DNA of 64,000 nt from Branchinecta lynchi (lineage: Eukaryota > Arthropoda > Branchiopoda > Anostraca > Branchinectidae): positions 17,389,508 to 17,453,507 of the forward strand of contig JAKZAP010000007.1 of NCBI GenBank assembly GCA_023053575.1, read 5' to 3'. Positions 1-11,575 of this stretch are shown in pieces (position 1 is the first letter of the stretch; every line of letters begins with the position of its first letter). The translations under genes and the position numbers were made by a program. The notes beneath the pieces were generated by a model, which saw nothing but the letters and a program-made list of their open reading frames with translations, did not search any database and was not told the DNA's origin.

Positions 1-495
1 GTTTCCATTTTTTGTTAATTACAGATATGGATATCAAACCACAGATTGAGGGACAGACACTCGACTCGCACCTCTGAAGAAGGATTAAGGAATCGTGCTA
101 TTTTAATAATAGCAGGGACCCATAAATTTCTTGATGACTCGCCATTCAGGGGGCTTGTCAATATAGTACAGTCAATCTAAATTAATTTTAGGGGTTACCT
201 CAAACAAATTGCAAAAGTTTTGAGTTTGGTATCATTTGAACCGGAAAAAAATTCTCTACAACATATACAAAATTGGCCAAAGTTGGTAGAGGCGAAATTG
301 GCGTTTTTTCGTCTTTTCTTCTAAAATAACGACTTTTTAAAAAAAAATTAACTTGCACTTTAAAAAAGTCGGTAATAGGAAAATCTGGTACGTAGATCAC
401 GAATATGGACTCGGTTCTGTGTTTTGACCATTCCTGAGCCGTTTGCTCCCCCCCCCACACACACACACGCGACATAAAGCGCGCATTAATATACG
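1..495. other. Unassigned left edge with C/CA simple repeat
   Basis: I see no gene here. A run of C followed by a short CA repeat lies at about 447-470. A minus-strand open frame over 200-475 has a low-complexity, lysine- and phenylalanine-rich translation and no family signature, so I do not call it a gene. Confidence 0.5.
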
Positions 496-2222
496 TTGTA
501 TATTAACCGGAGGCGGATCCACGCAGAGAAAATTTACACTTCGTATGGTAGAAACACTTTTCATGGCATGGGTATCATTGCTGCTGTAACCCCAGGGCTA
601 AAAGTCACCTTAAAAAGTATCACTAGGCGGGAGGTTACCGCTGAGGAGATAAACGCAGCTGGAAGAATCCGAATCGTCCATAGAAAGTCAAACGATTCTG
701 TCCGTTTGACAGGATAAGATTTCAAACTTAGATGTTCTTTGGCTTACGTCGTGGCATCTCAAGCAACCTAGGCCAGGTTGGAGTGGAACCATGTAATCAG
801 TCATGGTCGGAGATCATCCGGGTAAAGCCAACATTTTCTTTCTTCCTATGATCGATCTTCCTTCAAGCGACGACAATTGTATCCTTTCTACACTGACATT
901 CATTGCCCATCAGGCCCAACGGTACGGATTTACTCCGGTCGTAACCTTTGACCAGCCGTTGTGGTGGAAGCCCATGAAGATTATTGCTGCTGAAGGACCT
1001 GGAAGTAGCGTTGCAAAAGTAGTGTTAGACTAGGAGGATTCCACACCCTCATGAGTTTTGTCGGTGCCATTGGATCTTTGATGGATGGATCTGGACTGAA
1101 AGAAATCTTTGAATTGATGTACGCTTCCGATACAGTTCCTCATCTTCTAAGTGGTAAGGCTATTTCTCGAGCACTGCGAGCCCATACCATTGTAGACGCA
1201 GCACTTCAGTCGATTCTGATAAAGGAACTTGTAGACGAGGATTCAGATACAGAACCTGCATTGAATACGGTTGAGCTTAGTGAAATCAAAGACCTATATG
1301 AGAAAGTAATGGATGGACGAGCTTCTCTTGATCATATCTCCCAGTCTTCAAGTCTCATGAAGGTTAAAGCTTCTCTGTCGGCTCTTAAATCAGAGCGAAG
1401 TCACAAGACTCGAACAGGAAAACTGTGGATCCAGTACATGGACATGGTTGCCATTCTTCGAAATTTCTCAGAGCTAAACGTACAGGTCAATGGAAACTCA
1501 TGGGAACAATGGGAACAATTTCCGACATGCTCCCTTACCTCACAGCAGCTGGTCACAACAACTACACGAAGTCGGCGAGGCTGTACCTGCAGCAGATGAA
1601 CAGACTTGAACATACAAGCCCAACACTTTTCAGTCTTTCGAAAAAGGCTTGCAAGTTGTGAGAAGATCGGACAGATTTGGGCCGGTTTATCTACAGATTT
1701 GGTCATAGAACAAGAATTGATGAGAAGTCTGAAAACGGCAACCGGATTGACTAGAGGTAGAGGAATGACGTTGTACAGAGACTTCAGTGGGTAATGGGAC
1801 GTCCAGCATGTGCTCAATCTTCTGATGCAAGAACTGACGGATGTTTCGTATCACACAAGCGACCAGCACAAAGAGTCTGGTCTTTCAAGGCAGCAGAGGG
1901 ACTGCAAAGACACATAAATAGTTATTGGCTTTGTCGAGCAGTCGTCTCCTCTCGAGGGTGATCCGCTATCGCTTCAAAGCCTTGCTACTGGCATGACTGC
2001 TGCAGAAAACGTGAACGCCGACAAAGCAGTGGAAGTCGGGAAGAAGATTCTTGACAGAACGGTAGGGAAATCGCTGAAGGAGCATTCGTTCAAACGGAAG
2101 GATCAGGCAGTCCTTATGACGGCGAAGCAAAAAAAAGGAGGAGAAATCCACCGTTTAGACCCTTCATTGCTGTTTCAGCGTCTTCTAACTGTATCCAAAA
2201 GACTGAATATGGACGAGGAATT
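496..2222 (+). pseudogene. 5' part of a decayed repetitive invertebrate gene, interrupted at 2223
   Basis: Several short frames on the plus strand join into one protein once lesions are allowed for. Blocks in order are 496-717 (FHGMGIIAAVTPG), 727-1033 (FFLPMIDLPSSDD, VVTFDQPLWW), 1051-about 1475 (MSFVGAIGSLMDGSGL, LLSGKAISRALRAH), about 1475-1625 (SDMLPYLTAAGHN, YLQQM), about 1626-1794 (WAGLSTDLVIEQELMRS, GLTRGRGMT) and 1993-2222 (NVNADKAVEVGKKIL, LLFQRLL). I recognise these as a large, uncharacterised protein family that is repetitive in marine invertebrate genomes; this is recall, not a search. Lesions are visible: an in-frame TAA at 794-796 and frame shifts near 1032, 1475 and 1676. Continuity breaks at about 2222 and resumes at 6391 after about 4.2 kb of repeats. 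It is a pseudogene or dead mobile-gene copy; function unknown. Confidence 0.75.
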
Positions 2223-2974
2223 GTGTTGCGAGAGCAACACTTTGGTTTTGTCCTCCTTTTTTTTTTTTTTTCCTATGACTCCGATTTCATTTTATTCCTG
2301 GTAACTGGGAAGGGTCTAACCTGTGCGGTTTTTACGGAAAGTGTGGACCTTAGGCCGGATTGATGAATATGACATTACATTTTGGAAAGCTCCGCTAGAA
2401 CTCTTGCCTGGGGCCAATAAGGATGGTTTTTGCTTGTCCTCGAGCCAGAGCCTACGGTTTGCGAAGTGAAGCGGAGTTGTATAGCCTATGTCAGAGAGGA
2501 CTATCTGAAGTTGTGTAGCGAACCTTTCGTTTCATCAAACCATGTTTCTGCTTTCGAGTGGAAAGCTCCGTTCTGGCACGCTAGCAGGCAGGCACCAGTT
2601 TCAAATTGAAGATGGACTAAAATCTATAAGTGTTAAATATATGCGGCAGTTACCCGGCCCCACAGCCAACATATCTTCTTTGAGTGATAAATAGAAAAAT
2701 CTACAGAGACAAAAAAGTGGCTTTTTCCCACGGGTCCGAAAGCGCTGCCATCTATTGTTTCTGTCCATGTCTGCGACGATTCCAGCTGAGTTTATAATTT
2801 TTTTTTTTTGCACTTGGGTTTGCGGTAGAGTAACGGTATCAGATGTGCCCCTTAAACTTTAAATGTTCTCTCATTGCTAAAGAAACTAGAGCTTATCCTT
2901 TGCTCCTTTCTAAGTCGTGACGTTAGAAAGTTGGCCTACGGCAAAAAAGTCAACTTTTGAACTAAGACAGGTAG

Positions 2975-5900
2975 AATTTTTTTTTTCGACGGCAATCGAT
3001 AGCCATTGATGGGCTGATCAAAGTATATGTCATCCATTTTTTGGTACAAAAATTCCTTCATGAGATACGCCAGTTTGAAAATTTCAAAGGGGTTGACAAC
3101 TTCAGTAGTAAGGTACACCGAAAACAAAAATAGGCGATACCTGTTATGAGACATGTAGGGGACTTTTAAGCAACAGTCGACTGTTGGCTCATAATCATCT
3201 TTGGTAATGAGGGGTTTGCCGCTTTTGTTAGTTGGTGTACCTGTTATTTGTTTCCGGTGTATTCGATGGTAAGAACAATTTGGTTCCCAATGGTAAGATA
3301 TGCAAGGGACTTGTAAGTAATAATCGGCTGTTATGCTACAATCATCTTCTGCGATGATGGGTTTGCAACTTTTGCTAGCTGGTGTACCCATTATTTGTTT
3401 TCGGTTAAGGGTTAATGTATATCACGGGAGAGGGACTTGTAAGTAGGAATCGGTTCACGAGTGGCTAGGAATTTTTGCAATTGGGTGCACATTGTATTCG
3501 ATTTCTATAAATCTGACAGTAAGAAAGTTTGTGTCGATGGTCTATCAATGTAACCTAGGATTAACTGTTTACACAACGGATACAAACGAAAATGTAAAGC
3601 AATGAGGTAGTTTCATAATAATTAATAGTGTCGTCTATGGTATTTTAATCCTGAAAAGTTACGGATAGCTTTCTAATGCCAACTAGATTATATAAGATAT
3701 TGTTCCAGTTTTTCTTCCGTCACTATGTCTACGATTGAAAAGGATAAAGTTCAACTGACTGCAAAGTTAATTTAGTCCCTTCTTCCTATATTATTTTGTT
3801 GTTGTTTTTACAACGCTGAAGAATACCTTTTGATCATATGATTAATTTTTTTACAACATCCCGTTTAAAAAAACTTCGATATGTTGACAACTTCAGCATT
3901 AAGCGACAGCGAAGAAACAAACCAGTTTGAAAGTTTAAAGGGGTTGACAACTTTAGTAGTAACGTACGCACTGAAACCAAAAATAGGCAATATCAGTTGT
4001 GAGACATGTAGGGGACATGTATGCAACAGTCAACTGTCGGCTCATAATCATCTTGGGCAATGAGGGGTTTGCAGCTTTTGCTACTTGGTGCACCTGTTAT
4101 CTGTTTCCGGTGTATTCGATAGTAAGAACAATTTGGTTCCCAATTGTAAGACATGCAAGGGGCTTCTAAGTAATAAGCGGCTGTTATGCTACAATCATCT
4201 TCAGGGATGAGGAGTTTACAACTTCTGCTCGCTGGTGTACCCATTATTTTTATCCGGTGGTGAACTTGATGTCTATCGCGGTGAGAGACTTGTAAGTAAG
4301 AATCGGTTCACGAGGGGCTAGAACTTTTGTAAATTGGTGCACATTGTATTCGATTTCTATAAACCTGACGGCAGAAAGTTTGTATCGATGGTCTATCGCT
4401 GTAACCTAGGATTAACTTTTTACGCAACGGGTACAAACGATAATGTAGAACAATGAGGTAGTTTCGTAATAGTTAATAGTGTCATCTACGGTATTTTAAT
4501 CCTGAAAAGTTACGGATAGCTTTATAATACCAACAAGATTATTTAAGATAGGTAGAATTTTTTTTCACGACGGCAATCGATAGCCGCTGATGAGCTGATC
4601 AAAGTATATGTCATCCATTTTTTGGTACAAAAACTCCTTCATGAGATACGCCAGTTCGAAAGTTGCAAGGGGTTGACAACTTCAGTAGTAAGGTACACAC
4701 TGAAACCAAAAATAGGCGATACCAGTTCTGAGACATGTAGGGGATTTGTACGCGACAGTCGACTGTTAGCTCATAATCATCTTCGGCAATGAGGGGTTTG
4801 CAGCTTTCGCTAGTTGGCGTACCTGTCATTTGATGGTAAGAACAATTTGGTTCCCAGTTGTAAGACATGCAAGGGACTTGTAAGTAATAATCTGCTCTTA
4901 TGCTACAAAAGTCTTCAGCGATGAGGGGTTTACAACTTTTGCTAGCCGGTGTACCCATGTTCTATCGCTGTAACCTAGGATTTACTGTTTACGCAACGGG
5001 TACAAATGATAATGTTAAACAAGGTAGTTTCGTAATAATTAATAGTGTCATCTATGGTATTTTAATCCTGAAAAGTTACGGATAGCTTTATAATACCAAC
5101 TAGATTATATAGGATATTGTTCCAAGTTTTCATCCGTCACGATGTCCACGATTGAAAAGGATAAAGTTCAACTGACTGCAGAGTCAATTTAGTCCCTTTT
5201 TCCGATATTCTTTTGTTGTGGTTAGGGCAATCGATAGCGCTTGATGAGCTGATCTAAGTATATGTCATCCATTTTTTTTGAACAAAAATCCTTCATGAGA
5301 TAAACCCGTTTGAAAGTTTCAAGGGGTTGACAACTTCAGGAGTAACGTACACACTGAAACCAAAAAATAGGCGATACCAGCTGTCAGACATGTAAGGGAC
5401 TTGTAAGCAACAGTCGACTGTAAGCAACAGTCGACTGGTAGCTCATAATCATCTTCGACAATGAGGAGTTGGCAGCTTTTGCTAGTTGGTATATCTGTTA
5501 TTTGTTTCAGGTGTATTCGATGGTAAGAACAATTTTGGTCCCAATTGTAAGACATGCATGGGACTTGTAAGTAATAATCGGCTTTTATGCTATAATCATT
5601 TTCAGCGATGAGGTGAATTTGATGTCAATCACGGGAGAAGGACTTGTAAGTAAGAATCGGTTCACGAGGGGCTAGAAATTTTTGAAAACTGGTGTACATT
5701 GTATTCGATTTCTGTAAATATGACGGTAAGAAAGTTTGTATCGATGGTCTATCACTATAACCTAGGACTATAACCCTCGCTTGATAGCTTTTGCCAGCTC
5801 TGGTTTATTTGGCTTTCGGAACGTGCCAGTATCGTCAAAAAGCGACGCAGGATAGGAGCAAAGCTCATATTTAAATGAAGACTAGACCTACGTTGCCCGG

Positions 5901-6200
5901 GCAACGTGAAGTGTTGCGGCAACCTTTGTCCGGCTTCGCCGACTAAACGCGTACAAACGATACGGTAATATAAAACAATAAGGTAGTTTTGTAATAATTA
6001 ATAGTGTTATCTATGGTATTTTAATCCTGAAACGTTACGGATAGCTTTATAATACCAACTCGATTATATAAGATATTGTTCCAAGTTTTCATCCGTCACG
6101 ATATCTACGATTGAAAAGGATAAAGTTCAACTGACCGCCGAGTCAATTTATTCCCTTCTTCCGATATTGTTTTGTTGTTGGTTTTACAACGCTAAAGAAC
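2975..6200. repeat. Tandem array of about four long units (family E)
   Basis: Units recur at roughly 2975-3790, 3870-4545, 4550-5220 and 5220-6200. Landmarks repeat in each: the text around tgagacatgtagggga (about 4000 and 4730, variants near 3150 and 5388), gtcgactgtt, and taatagtgtcatctatgg (variants near 3627, 4478, 5041 and 6000). Each unit holds smaller internal repeats of about 130 bp. On the minus strand the internal repeats keep open frames (2936-3391, 3993-4244, 4611-4958, 5319-5555) that encode variants of GTPxSKSCKPLIAxDD followed by DCCLQVPYMSHN. I do not recognise the peptide. Whether it is translated or only a by-product of repeat periodicity cannot be settled from sequence alone. 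Confidence 0.7.
5774..5945 (-). repeat. Inverted duplicate of 6316-6500 including a gene fragment
   Basis: This stretch is the reverse complement of about 6316-6500. It includes the coding segment for FKYELCSYPASLFDD plus the adjoining palindromic cgttgcccgggcaacg. The two arms are separated by about 350 bp of family E sequence, so the inserted array carries a reversed copy of the very gene segment it interrupts. Confidence 0.8.
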
Positions 6201-6388
6201 AGCTTTTGATCATGTGATTATTCTTTTTAGAACATACCGTTTTAAAAGCTTCGATAAGTTGACAATTTCAGCATTTAACCGACAGCGAAGAAACAAAACC
6301 AAAGTGTTGCTCTCGCAACACTTTAGTCGGCGAAGCCGGACAAAGGTTGCCGCAACACTTCACGTTGCCCGGGCAACGTAGGTCTAGT

Positions 6389-7177
6389 CTTCATTTAAAT
6401 ATGAGCTTTGCTCCTATCCTGCGTCGCTTTTTGACGATACTGGCACGTTCCGAAAGCCAAATAAACCAGAGCTGGCAAAAGCTATCAAGCGACTTTCAGA
6501 AATTGATACTATTGGGGAAAAGCTTAGTCTGACTTGCACCTACGTCTTAGACGGGGGCGCTTTGCTTCACAGGATTCCCTGGGCGAAGAAAGAAACATAT
6601 TCGGAGATCCTAGACCGATACTGGAACTACGTTCCGGCCTAATATCCAGACGCCATTATTGTCTTTGATGGCTACGACATCGCTGCTTCGACAAAAGATA
6701 TGACTCATCTTAAGCGAAACCGTGTCACTGGACGGGAAGTACTGTTTAGCCCAGAAATGAGACTGACCACCAAAAAAGAGGAATTTCTTTCGTGCAAAAA
6801 GGATAAAGCCCGTTTCGTCAATGTACTTTCTGATTATTTACAAGGCAAAGGTCTGAGAACCATCCAAGCTAAAGCTGACGCTGACTTGCTTATTGTGCTT
6901 ACAGCGGTTGAGTGTTCGAAGACTTGGGATACTGTAGTTATCGGTGACGATAAGATTGTCAGTAGATTTTCCACCGTACAATATAGAAAGTGCAGCCTCT
7001 CCCGCTGCTTTAATCTCTTCTTTCGAAGCTGACTTGCTGGTGTTGTTACTTTATCATTGTAGTCCTCAGCACCACAAGGTCTACCTGCACAGTGAGCCTA
7101 AGGCAACCACTTCAGGGACAACTTGGGACATCGAAGCCATTGTTAAGAAGATTGGGACGTCACTCAATCACGCCTAA
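6389..7177 (+). pseudogene. 3' part of the interrupted gene; FEN/PIN-like nuclease motifs
   Basis: Reading from 6391 gives one frame with a single stop (TAA at 6640-6642) up to 6951: SFKYELCSYPASLF, then VLDGGALLHRIPW (about 6560-6600), IVFDGYD (about 6660), a lysine/arginine-rich segment, DADLLIVLTAVEC (about 6885) and VIGDD (6937-6951). About 76 nt of extra sequence then separates GDD from ADLLVLLLYHCS (7028 onward), where the family would read continuously. The spaced acidic motifs DGG, FDGY, DAD and GDD resemble a PIN/FEN-type nuclease core; this is an inference from motif spacing only. The frame ends at a TAA after SLNHA at 7175-7177, short of what I expect for the family, so the copy is also truncated at its 3' end. 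Confidence 0.7.
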
Positions 7178-7950
7178 TTAAGGACTTACTTAATTAGGAC
7201 TTACCTCTTACACGCCACACGATGTTCTCGAAGATTCTAGTAATCTTTTGACAAGCGCCAGGAGATCACTGAATAGTTAATTAGCAATGGCGGACTGCTG
7301 TTCAGGAGTGAATTGTCTGTCTTCAAGTACTATCTGGATAACGTTGGCTACCGTGAGGATTTTGGGGAAACCAAAGTTAACAGTGTGTTCGTAAAATCCG
7401 ACCCATTGAAAAATTATGCTGTCTCCCAACTTCTCGGCCCACATCAATCTAAGACTTTTAACACCTGATATCAGACCCGCTCCTATGCCTATCAACAGTT
7501 CTAAATCTACCTAACAAAGGGAGGAAAATATTGGACGGTCACACGGGGTCACAAATGACGGCAAAACTGCAAATGGATTCACTTTCTTCCGTTTGCCCGG
7601 ACAAATACTAAAAGCCAGGCTTCCCCTTCCAGAGTTTTCTTCCGGATTCTGACAAGCCTGGTGAAGCCAGGCCAAAAACGTCTCGAAGTCCGGGGTGTTG
7701 GACACTCCAGATTCCGGATATCTGGAAGGTGCCCTAGAAAGGTAACTCGATTGAGAGACGTGGTAAAAAATATTCAAAAGCAGGAAGAAAAGGGAAAGTA
7801 ACTGTAGGCATGTTGTAATTGTTGACAGTTGTTGTTGGGTTGGGATGCAAGAGATATTTGAAATGCGTAAGGGAAAATCTTGAAAGGTTGCTTGACTATG
7901 GGGAAGACCCAGACATCTGGGAATCTGGAGGATGAAGCCTGGCTCTAATT
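7178..7950. other. Unassigned sequence
   Basis: No recognised gene or repeat. Two minus-strand open frames (7277-7495 and 7511-7777) exist. The first reads coding-like (ILTVANVIQIVLEDRQFTPEQQ) but lacks a recognisable family or splice context, so neither is called. Confidence 0.4.
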
Positions 7951-9903
7951 GTCATCCTTACTATTTACTCTTAGGGGGAAGGGGAGTAAATCTATTTCAT
8001 AAATTTCTCTGGGGTAAATTAAATTTAAAAGGAGAAGAAATGAAGATCAGAAATGAAGGAGAAGAAAAAGTAAACTTTTTCGTGTGTATATAAATGAACC
8101 TTCTACTGAGAACCATACGCGTTATAAAAGGTATCGTAATCAATTAAATTATATACGAAGAGGAGCTCGGATTAAATATTATGAAGATCAGTTTGCCATT
8201 TGTAATGGGAATATGAAGAAAGTATGGAAGAGTATAAATGAAACTTGGTAAAAGGCCATCTTGTGATGAAATTAAAACATTAAATTCTCCTGACGGAAGA
8301 CTCGATGATCCCAAGAGAATCGCTGATTAACTTTGTAATTATTTTTCTTCAGAAGGCACACGACTGTGTGAGGAAGCGCATCGAAAAGCAAACTCAGTCC
8401 CGCTGGCGATAAACAGACCACTTGTTTCAGAACTGCATTTTACTGCGTGTTCATCTGAGGAAATTACTAAAATCATTAATAATATGAAGTCGAATTCTTG
8501 TGGTGTTGATGGGATAAGTTTAAAAACTGTAAGGACAGCTAAACAATCCCTAATTCCGATACTTGTCCATTTAATAAATTTACCTATCAAAACAGGAATC
8601 TTCCCTGAAGCTTTGAAGCTGGCGCGGGTAATTCCTTTACATAAATCGGGGGAAAAAGATGAAGCAAGTAACAAAAGAAAAAATAGTGCACGGTCAACTC
8701 CAAACACATTAATACAATAAAATTCTGCTCGATACTCAATTTGGGTTCCGTAAAGCTCTGTCAACGGACAGCTATCATTAAATTAGTCGATTGGATTAAC
8801 GAAGCTTTTGAAAATGGTTTGATTCCAGCAGCAATATTTTTGGACTTAAAAAAAACATTCGATAATGTTGACCACTATGAACTACTAAATTCTTTACCGT
8901 CTATTGGAATAGGGGGTAAAGCACTAGACTGGCTTCGGTCATATTTTTTGGAAGGAAACAAGTAGTCATGAACGGTAATATTACATCGGAACAATGTGCA
9001 ATCCATTGCGGAGTGCCACAGGGTTCGATTTGGGGTCCATTAATTTTTATTATTTTTATTGACACGGTTAAATATTTCCTATCCGAAGCTGGTATCCTTT
9101 TATTTGCTGATGACACTCTTCTTTTTTTGTCTGCCCCTTCTATACCTGATCCATACGAAAAGCTAAAAATAGCACTAGCCGAATTTACCAATTTCACTGA
9201 TTCTCACCTACTAACCCTGAATTTTTTTAAAACAAACTGTATGGTATTCTAGAGAACATCCCTAACAAGCCCTGGTCAAGTTATGGTGGGTACTTCAGTC
9301 ATCAGAAGAGTGCAATCCATCAAATACCTTGGTTTTCTACTAGATGAGAATTTGTCATGGAAAGAGCACGCCGACTTTCTGTCCTCTAAACTTTCTCAGT
9401 CTCTTGGAGTGATAAGGAGAGTTAAAAACATTGCATCATCTAAAATTCTACGAATGATATATTATGCTATTTTTCATCCTTACTTAATTTATGGATGCTC
9501 CGTGTGGGCTAGCAATTTTGTATCTTGTTACAAGAAAGTTCAAAATCTACAGAACAGTGCTATCCGGGCAATCACGTCGCATGACCCCAATAAGAATCAC
9601 AGTGAACGTTTTAAATATAATAAAATAATGGATTTCTCCACAATTAGAGACTACCAAGTTGCAGTTTTCACTTATAAGTATTGTAATGATCATTTAAGTT
9701 CGTCTTTTCAGAATTTGTTTTCACAGAATCAAGATTTCCACGAGTATTCTACTCGGAATGCCCGTCAGTTGGCGAGTGCCAGCCGTAAAACAACTAGAGC
9801 TTCTTTCATAATAAAACACTTTGCTCCGGGGGTGTGGAATTCAATACCTGAGGAGGTAAGGGCTGCGTCTACACTTTCAGCTTTCAAGTCACAGGCCAAG
9901 TCC
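7951..9903 (+). pseudogene. Broken LINE reverse transcriptase (CR1/L2/Jockey type)
   Basis: Successive frames give the pre-RT and RT of a non-LTR retrotransposon: a linker with YRNQLNYIRRGARIKYYED (about 8130-8190), the fingers segment VDGISLKTV and ARVIPLHKSGEKDE (8484-8720), IPAAIFLDLKKTFDNVDH (RT motif with its aspartate, about 8822-8875), GVPQGSIWGPLIF (about 9009-9050), LLFADDTLLF (catalytic FADD, about 9100-9125), IKYLGFLLDENLSWKEH (about 9320-9370) and a thumb/C-terminal region to 9903. It is dead: frame shifts separate 8484-8720, 8741-8965 and 8968-9252, and in-frame stops occur near 8965 and 9250. The coding end is interrupted by the family A element at 9904. GVPQGS with FADD is typical of the CR1/L2/Jockey group; no endonuclease domain is visible upstream, so the copy is 5' truncated. 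Confidence 0.88.
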
Positions 9904-11236
9904 TTTTTGGGATCCCAAAACGTAAGTGGAGGGATACCTATGACATCGCACAAGTTGTCCGTCTGTAAGCACGATAACTCTCGAAGGGAATGAGATATTT
10001 TGATGAATCTTGGTGTGAGGATTCGTCGGGTTGTCGGACCAGTTAAGTTCGTAAATGGGAATTGTAGCCCTACATTTAGGGGTGGGGGTTCAAATTAAGG
10101 GGCAAACAAAATATTTTGAAACAGTTAATGTGATAGTCGATTATGGGGTAAAAAGACATGCTGAACACGATGGTGAAAACCATTTTGTCATCGGACTAGT
10201 AGTTCCGGCCAAAACCGGAAAGTTTGTTAAAAGTAAAAGCTTTATTTAAAGTTGATTAGATGTTCGATTTAGGGGTAGGAAGACGTGTTGAAGACGATGG
10301 TGAAAATCATTTTCTCGGAGGACAAGTAGTTCGCCCGGAATCCAGCCCAAACCGGAAAGTTTGTTAAAATTAAAAGTTGTTCGTGTTCAGACATGCTGAA
10401 CACGATGGTGAAAACCATTTTGTCATCGGACTAGTAGTTCCGGCCAAAACCGGAAAGTTTGTTAAAAGTAAAAGCTTTATTTCAAGTTGATTAGATGTTG
10501 GATTTAGGGGTAGGAAGACGTGTTGAAGACGATGGTGAAAATCATTTTCTCGGAGGACAAGTAGTTCGCCCGGAATCCATCCCAAACCGGAAAGTTTGTT
10601 AAAATTAAAAGTTTTATTTGGAGTTGATTAGATGTTCAGTGTAGGGCAAGAAGACATTCTGAACACTTATGTGAAAACAATTTTCTACCGGGACATGTAA
10701 TTCGCCGGGAATCCGGCCAAAACCGGAAAATTGTTGGAAGTTAAAGTTGTATTTGTAGTTGATTAGATAACCGATTTAGGGGTAGGAAGAATCCGTGTGT
10801 GACAATAATATTTTACCCGAACATATAGTTCGACCGGAATCCGGCGGGAGTCGGAAAATTTGTTGTAAGTTAAATTTGTAGTTGAAGTTGATTAGATGTT
10901 CATTATTGGGGAAAGAAGATACCCTGAGTTTGTTTTTGAGCTTTCTTTTTTCGCCGGACAAGTAGTTCTGGAGTTCGGCCGAACCGGGAAACTGGCAGAA
11001 GTGGCAAGAAGTTTTCGTCAAAACAGATATGACTTATAGGGGTAACACACATGCTGAATCCATATCTGAACTTGGTTTTCTCAGATGATTAGCTATTTGG
11101 CCTTAACCTGTTTCTGAATTTTAATAGTAAAAATGTTCAAGGAGTCTGGCGATGACTGTATCTGGCTAAGACAAGACCTAGTTGTCTGGATCAGATATTG
11201 AATTTTTGGGATCCCATCGAAACCTTTGGTCTTGTT
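9904..11236 (+). mobile_element. Family A GGGATCCC-ended element, copy 1
   Basis: It begins with T-rich sequence and GGGATCCC (9909-9916) followed by aaaacgtaagtggaggg, and ends with GGGATCCC (11208-11215) then atcgaaacctttggtcttg. Internally it carries degenerate tandem units of about 137 bp with the recurring text ggaatccggccaaaaccgg and gttgattagatgtt. No transposase is encoded. It sits inside the LINE at 7951-11575. Open frames within it are products of the repeat, not genes. Confidence 0.85.
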
Positions 11237-11575
11237 CTTATCGAAAACATAATGCTCCAAAACGTAATTTCCTTTCTTCTTTTTTCCTTCCTTTTTTTTT
11301 TGGGGGGGGGGGGGGGTCAAGGGAGTTTTGGTGATGGAAGATCGTTCGCTAGTGGACATTTCTTGTCAGTTTGTTATGTCTTCATTCTTCTTTTCTTCTT
11401 CTCTTTTTCTCTCCTTCTTTTTCTTTCTTTTTGATTTCTTTGGTTTGTTTCCCTTAAGATTAGACGAATAAAGAATAAGCCCCACCCATTTCCAGGCCTT
11501 ATGTTAGGCCTTATGGTGGGGCCTAAACAGTTAATGTGTTTTTAGTTTTATGAATAAACTGAACTGAACTGATCT
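11237..11575 (+). mobile_element. Probable 3' UTR and tail of the interrupted LINE
   Basis: After family A copy 1 the sequence shows a pyrimidine-rich stretch, a G run (11301-11315), a stem-loop built from gccccacc and ggtggggc (about 11480-11522), an AATAAA-like signal and a short repeated tail (actgaactgaactga at about 11558-11570). Such a hairpin plus short tandem tail is usual for CR1/L2-type LINE 3' ends. I infer that it belongs to the LINE coding region at 7951-9903. Confidence 0.55.

Larger units (their letters stand above)
2223..6388. repeat. About 4.2 kb insertion splitting the gene at 496-7177
   Basis: The reading frame before 2222 (DEE) and after 6391 (SFKYELCSYPASLF) belongs to one protein family, and stop codons lie just outside the resumed frame at 6379 and 6385. 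The inserted DNA has inverted matching ends: the motif gtgttgcgagagcaacac with adjoining ctttggttttg at 2222-2250 is found reversed at 6291-6321. Inside are about 650 bp of unassigned sequence (2270-2930) and a tandem array (2975-6200). I found no transposase, so this may be a non-autonomous element or a composite of several insertions. Confidence 0.65.

Noticed and set aside
9765..9953. Minus-strand ORF across the LINE end
   Set aside because: Antisense to the LINE RT C-terminus and crossing the family A junction.
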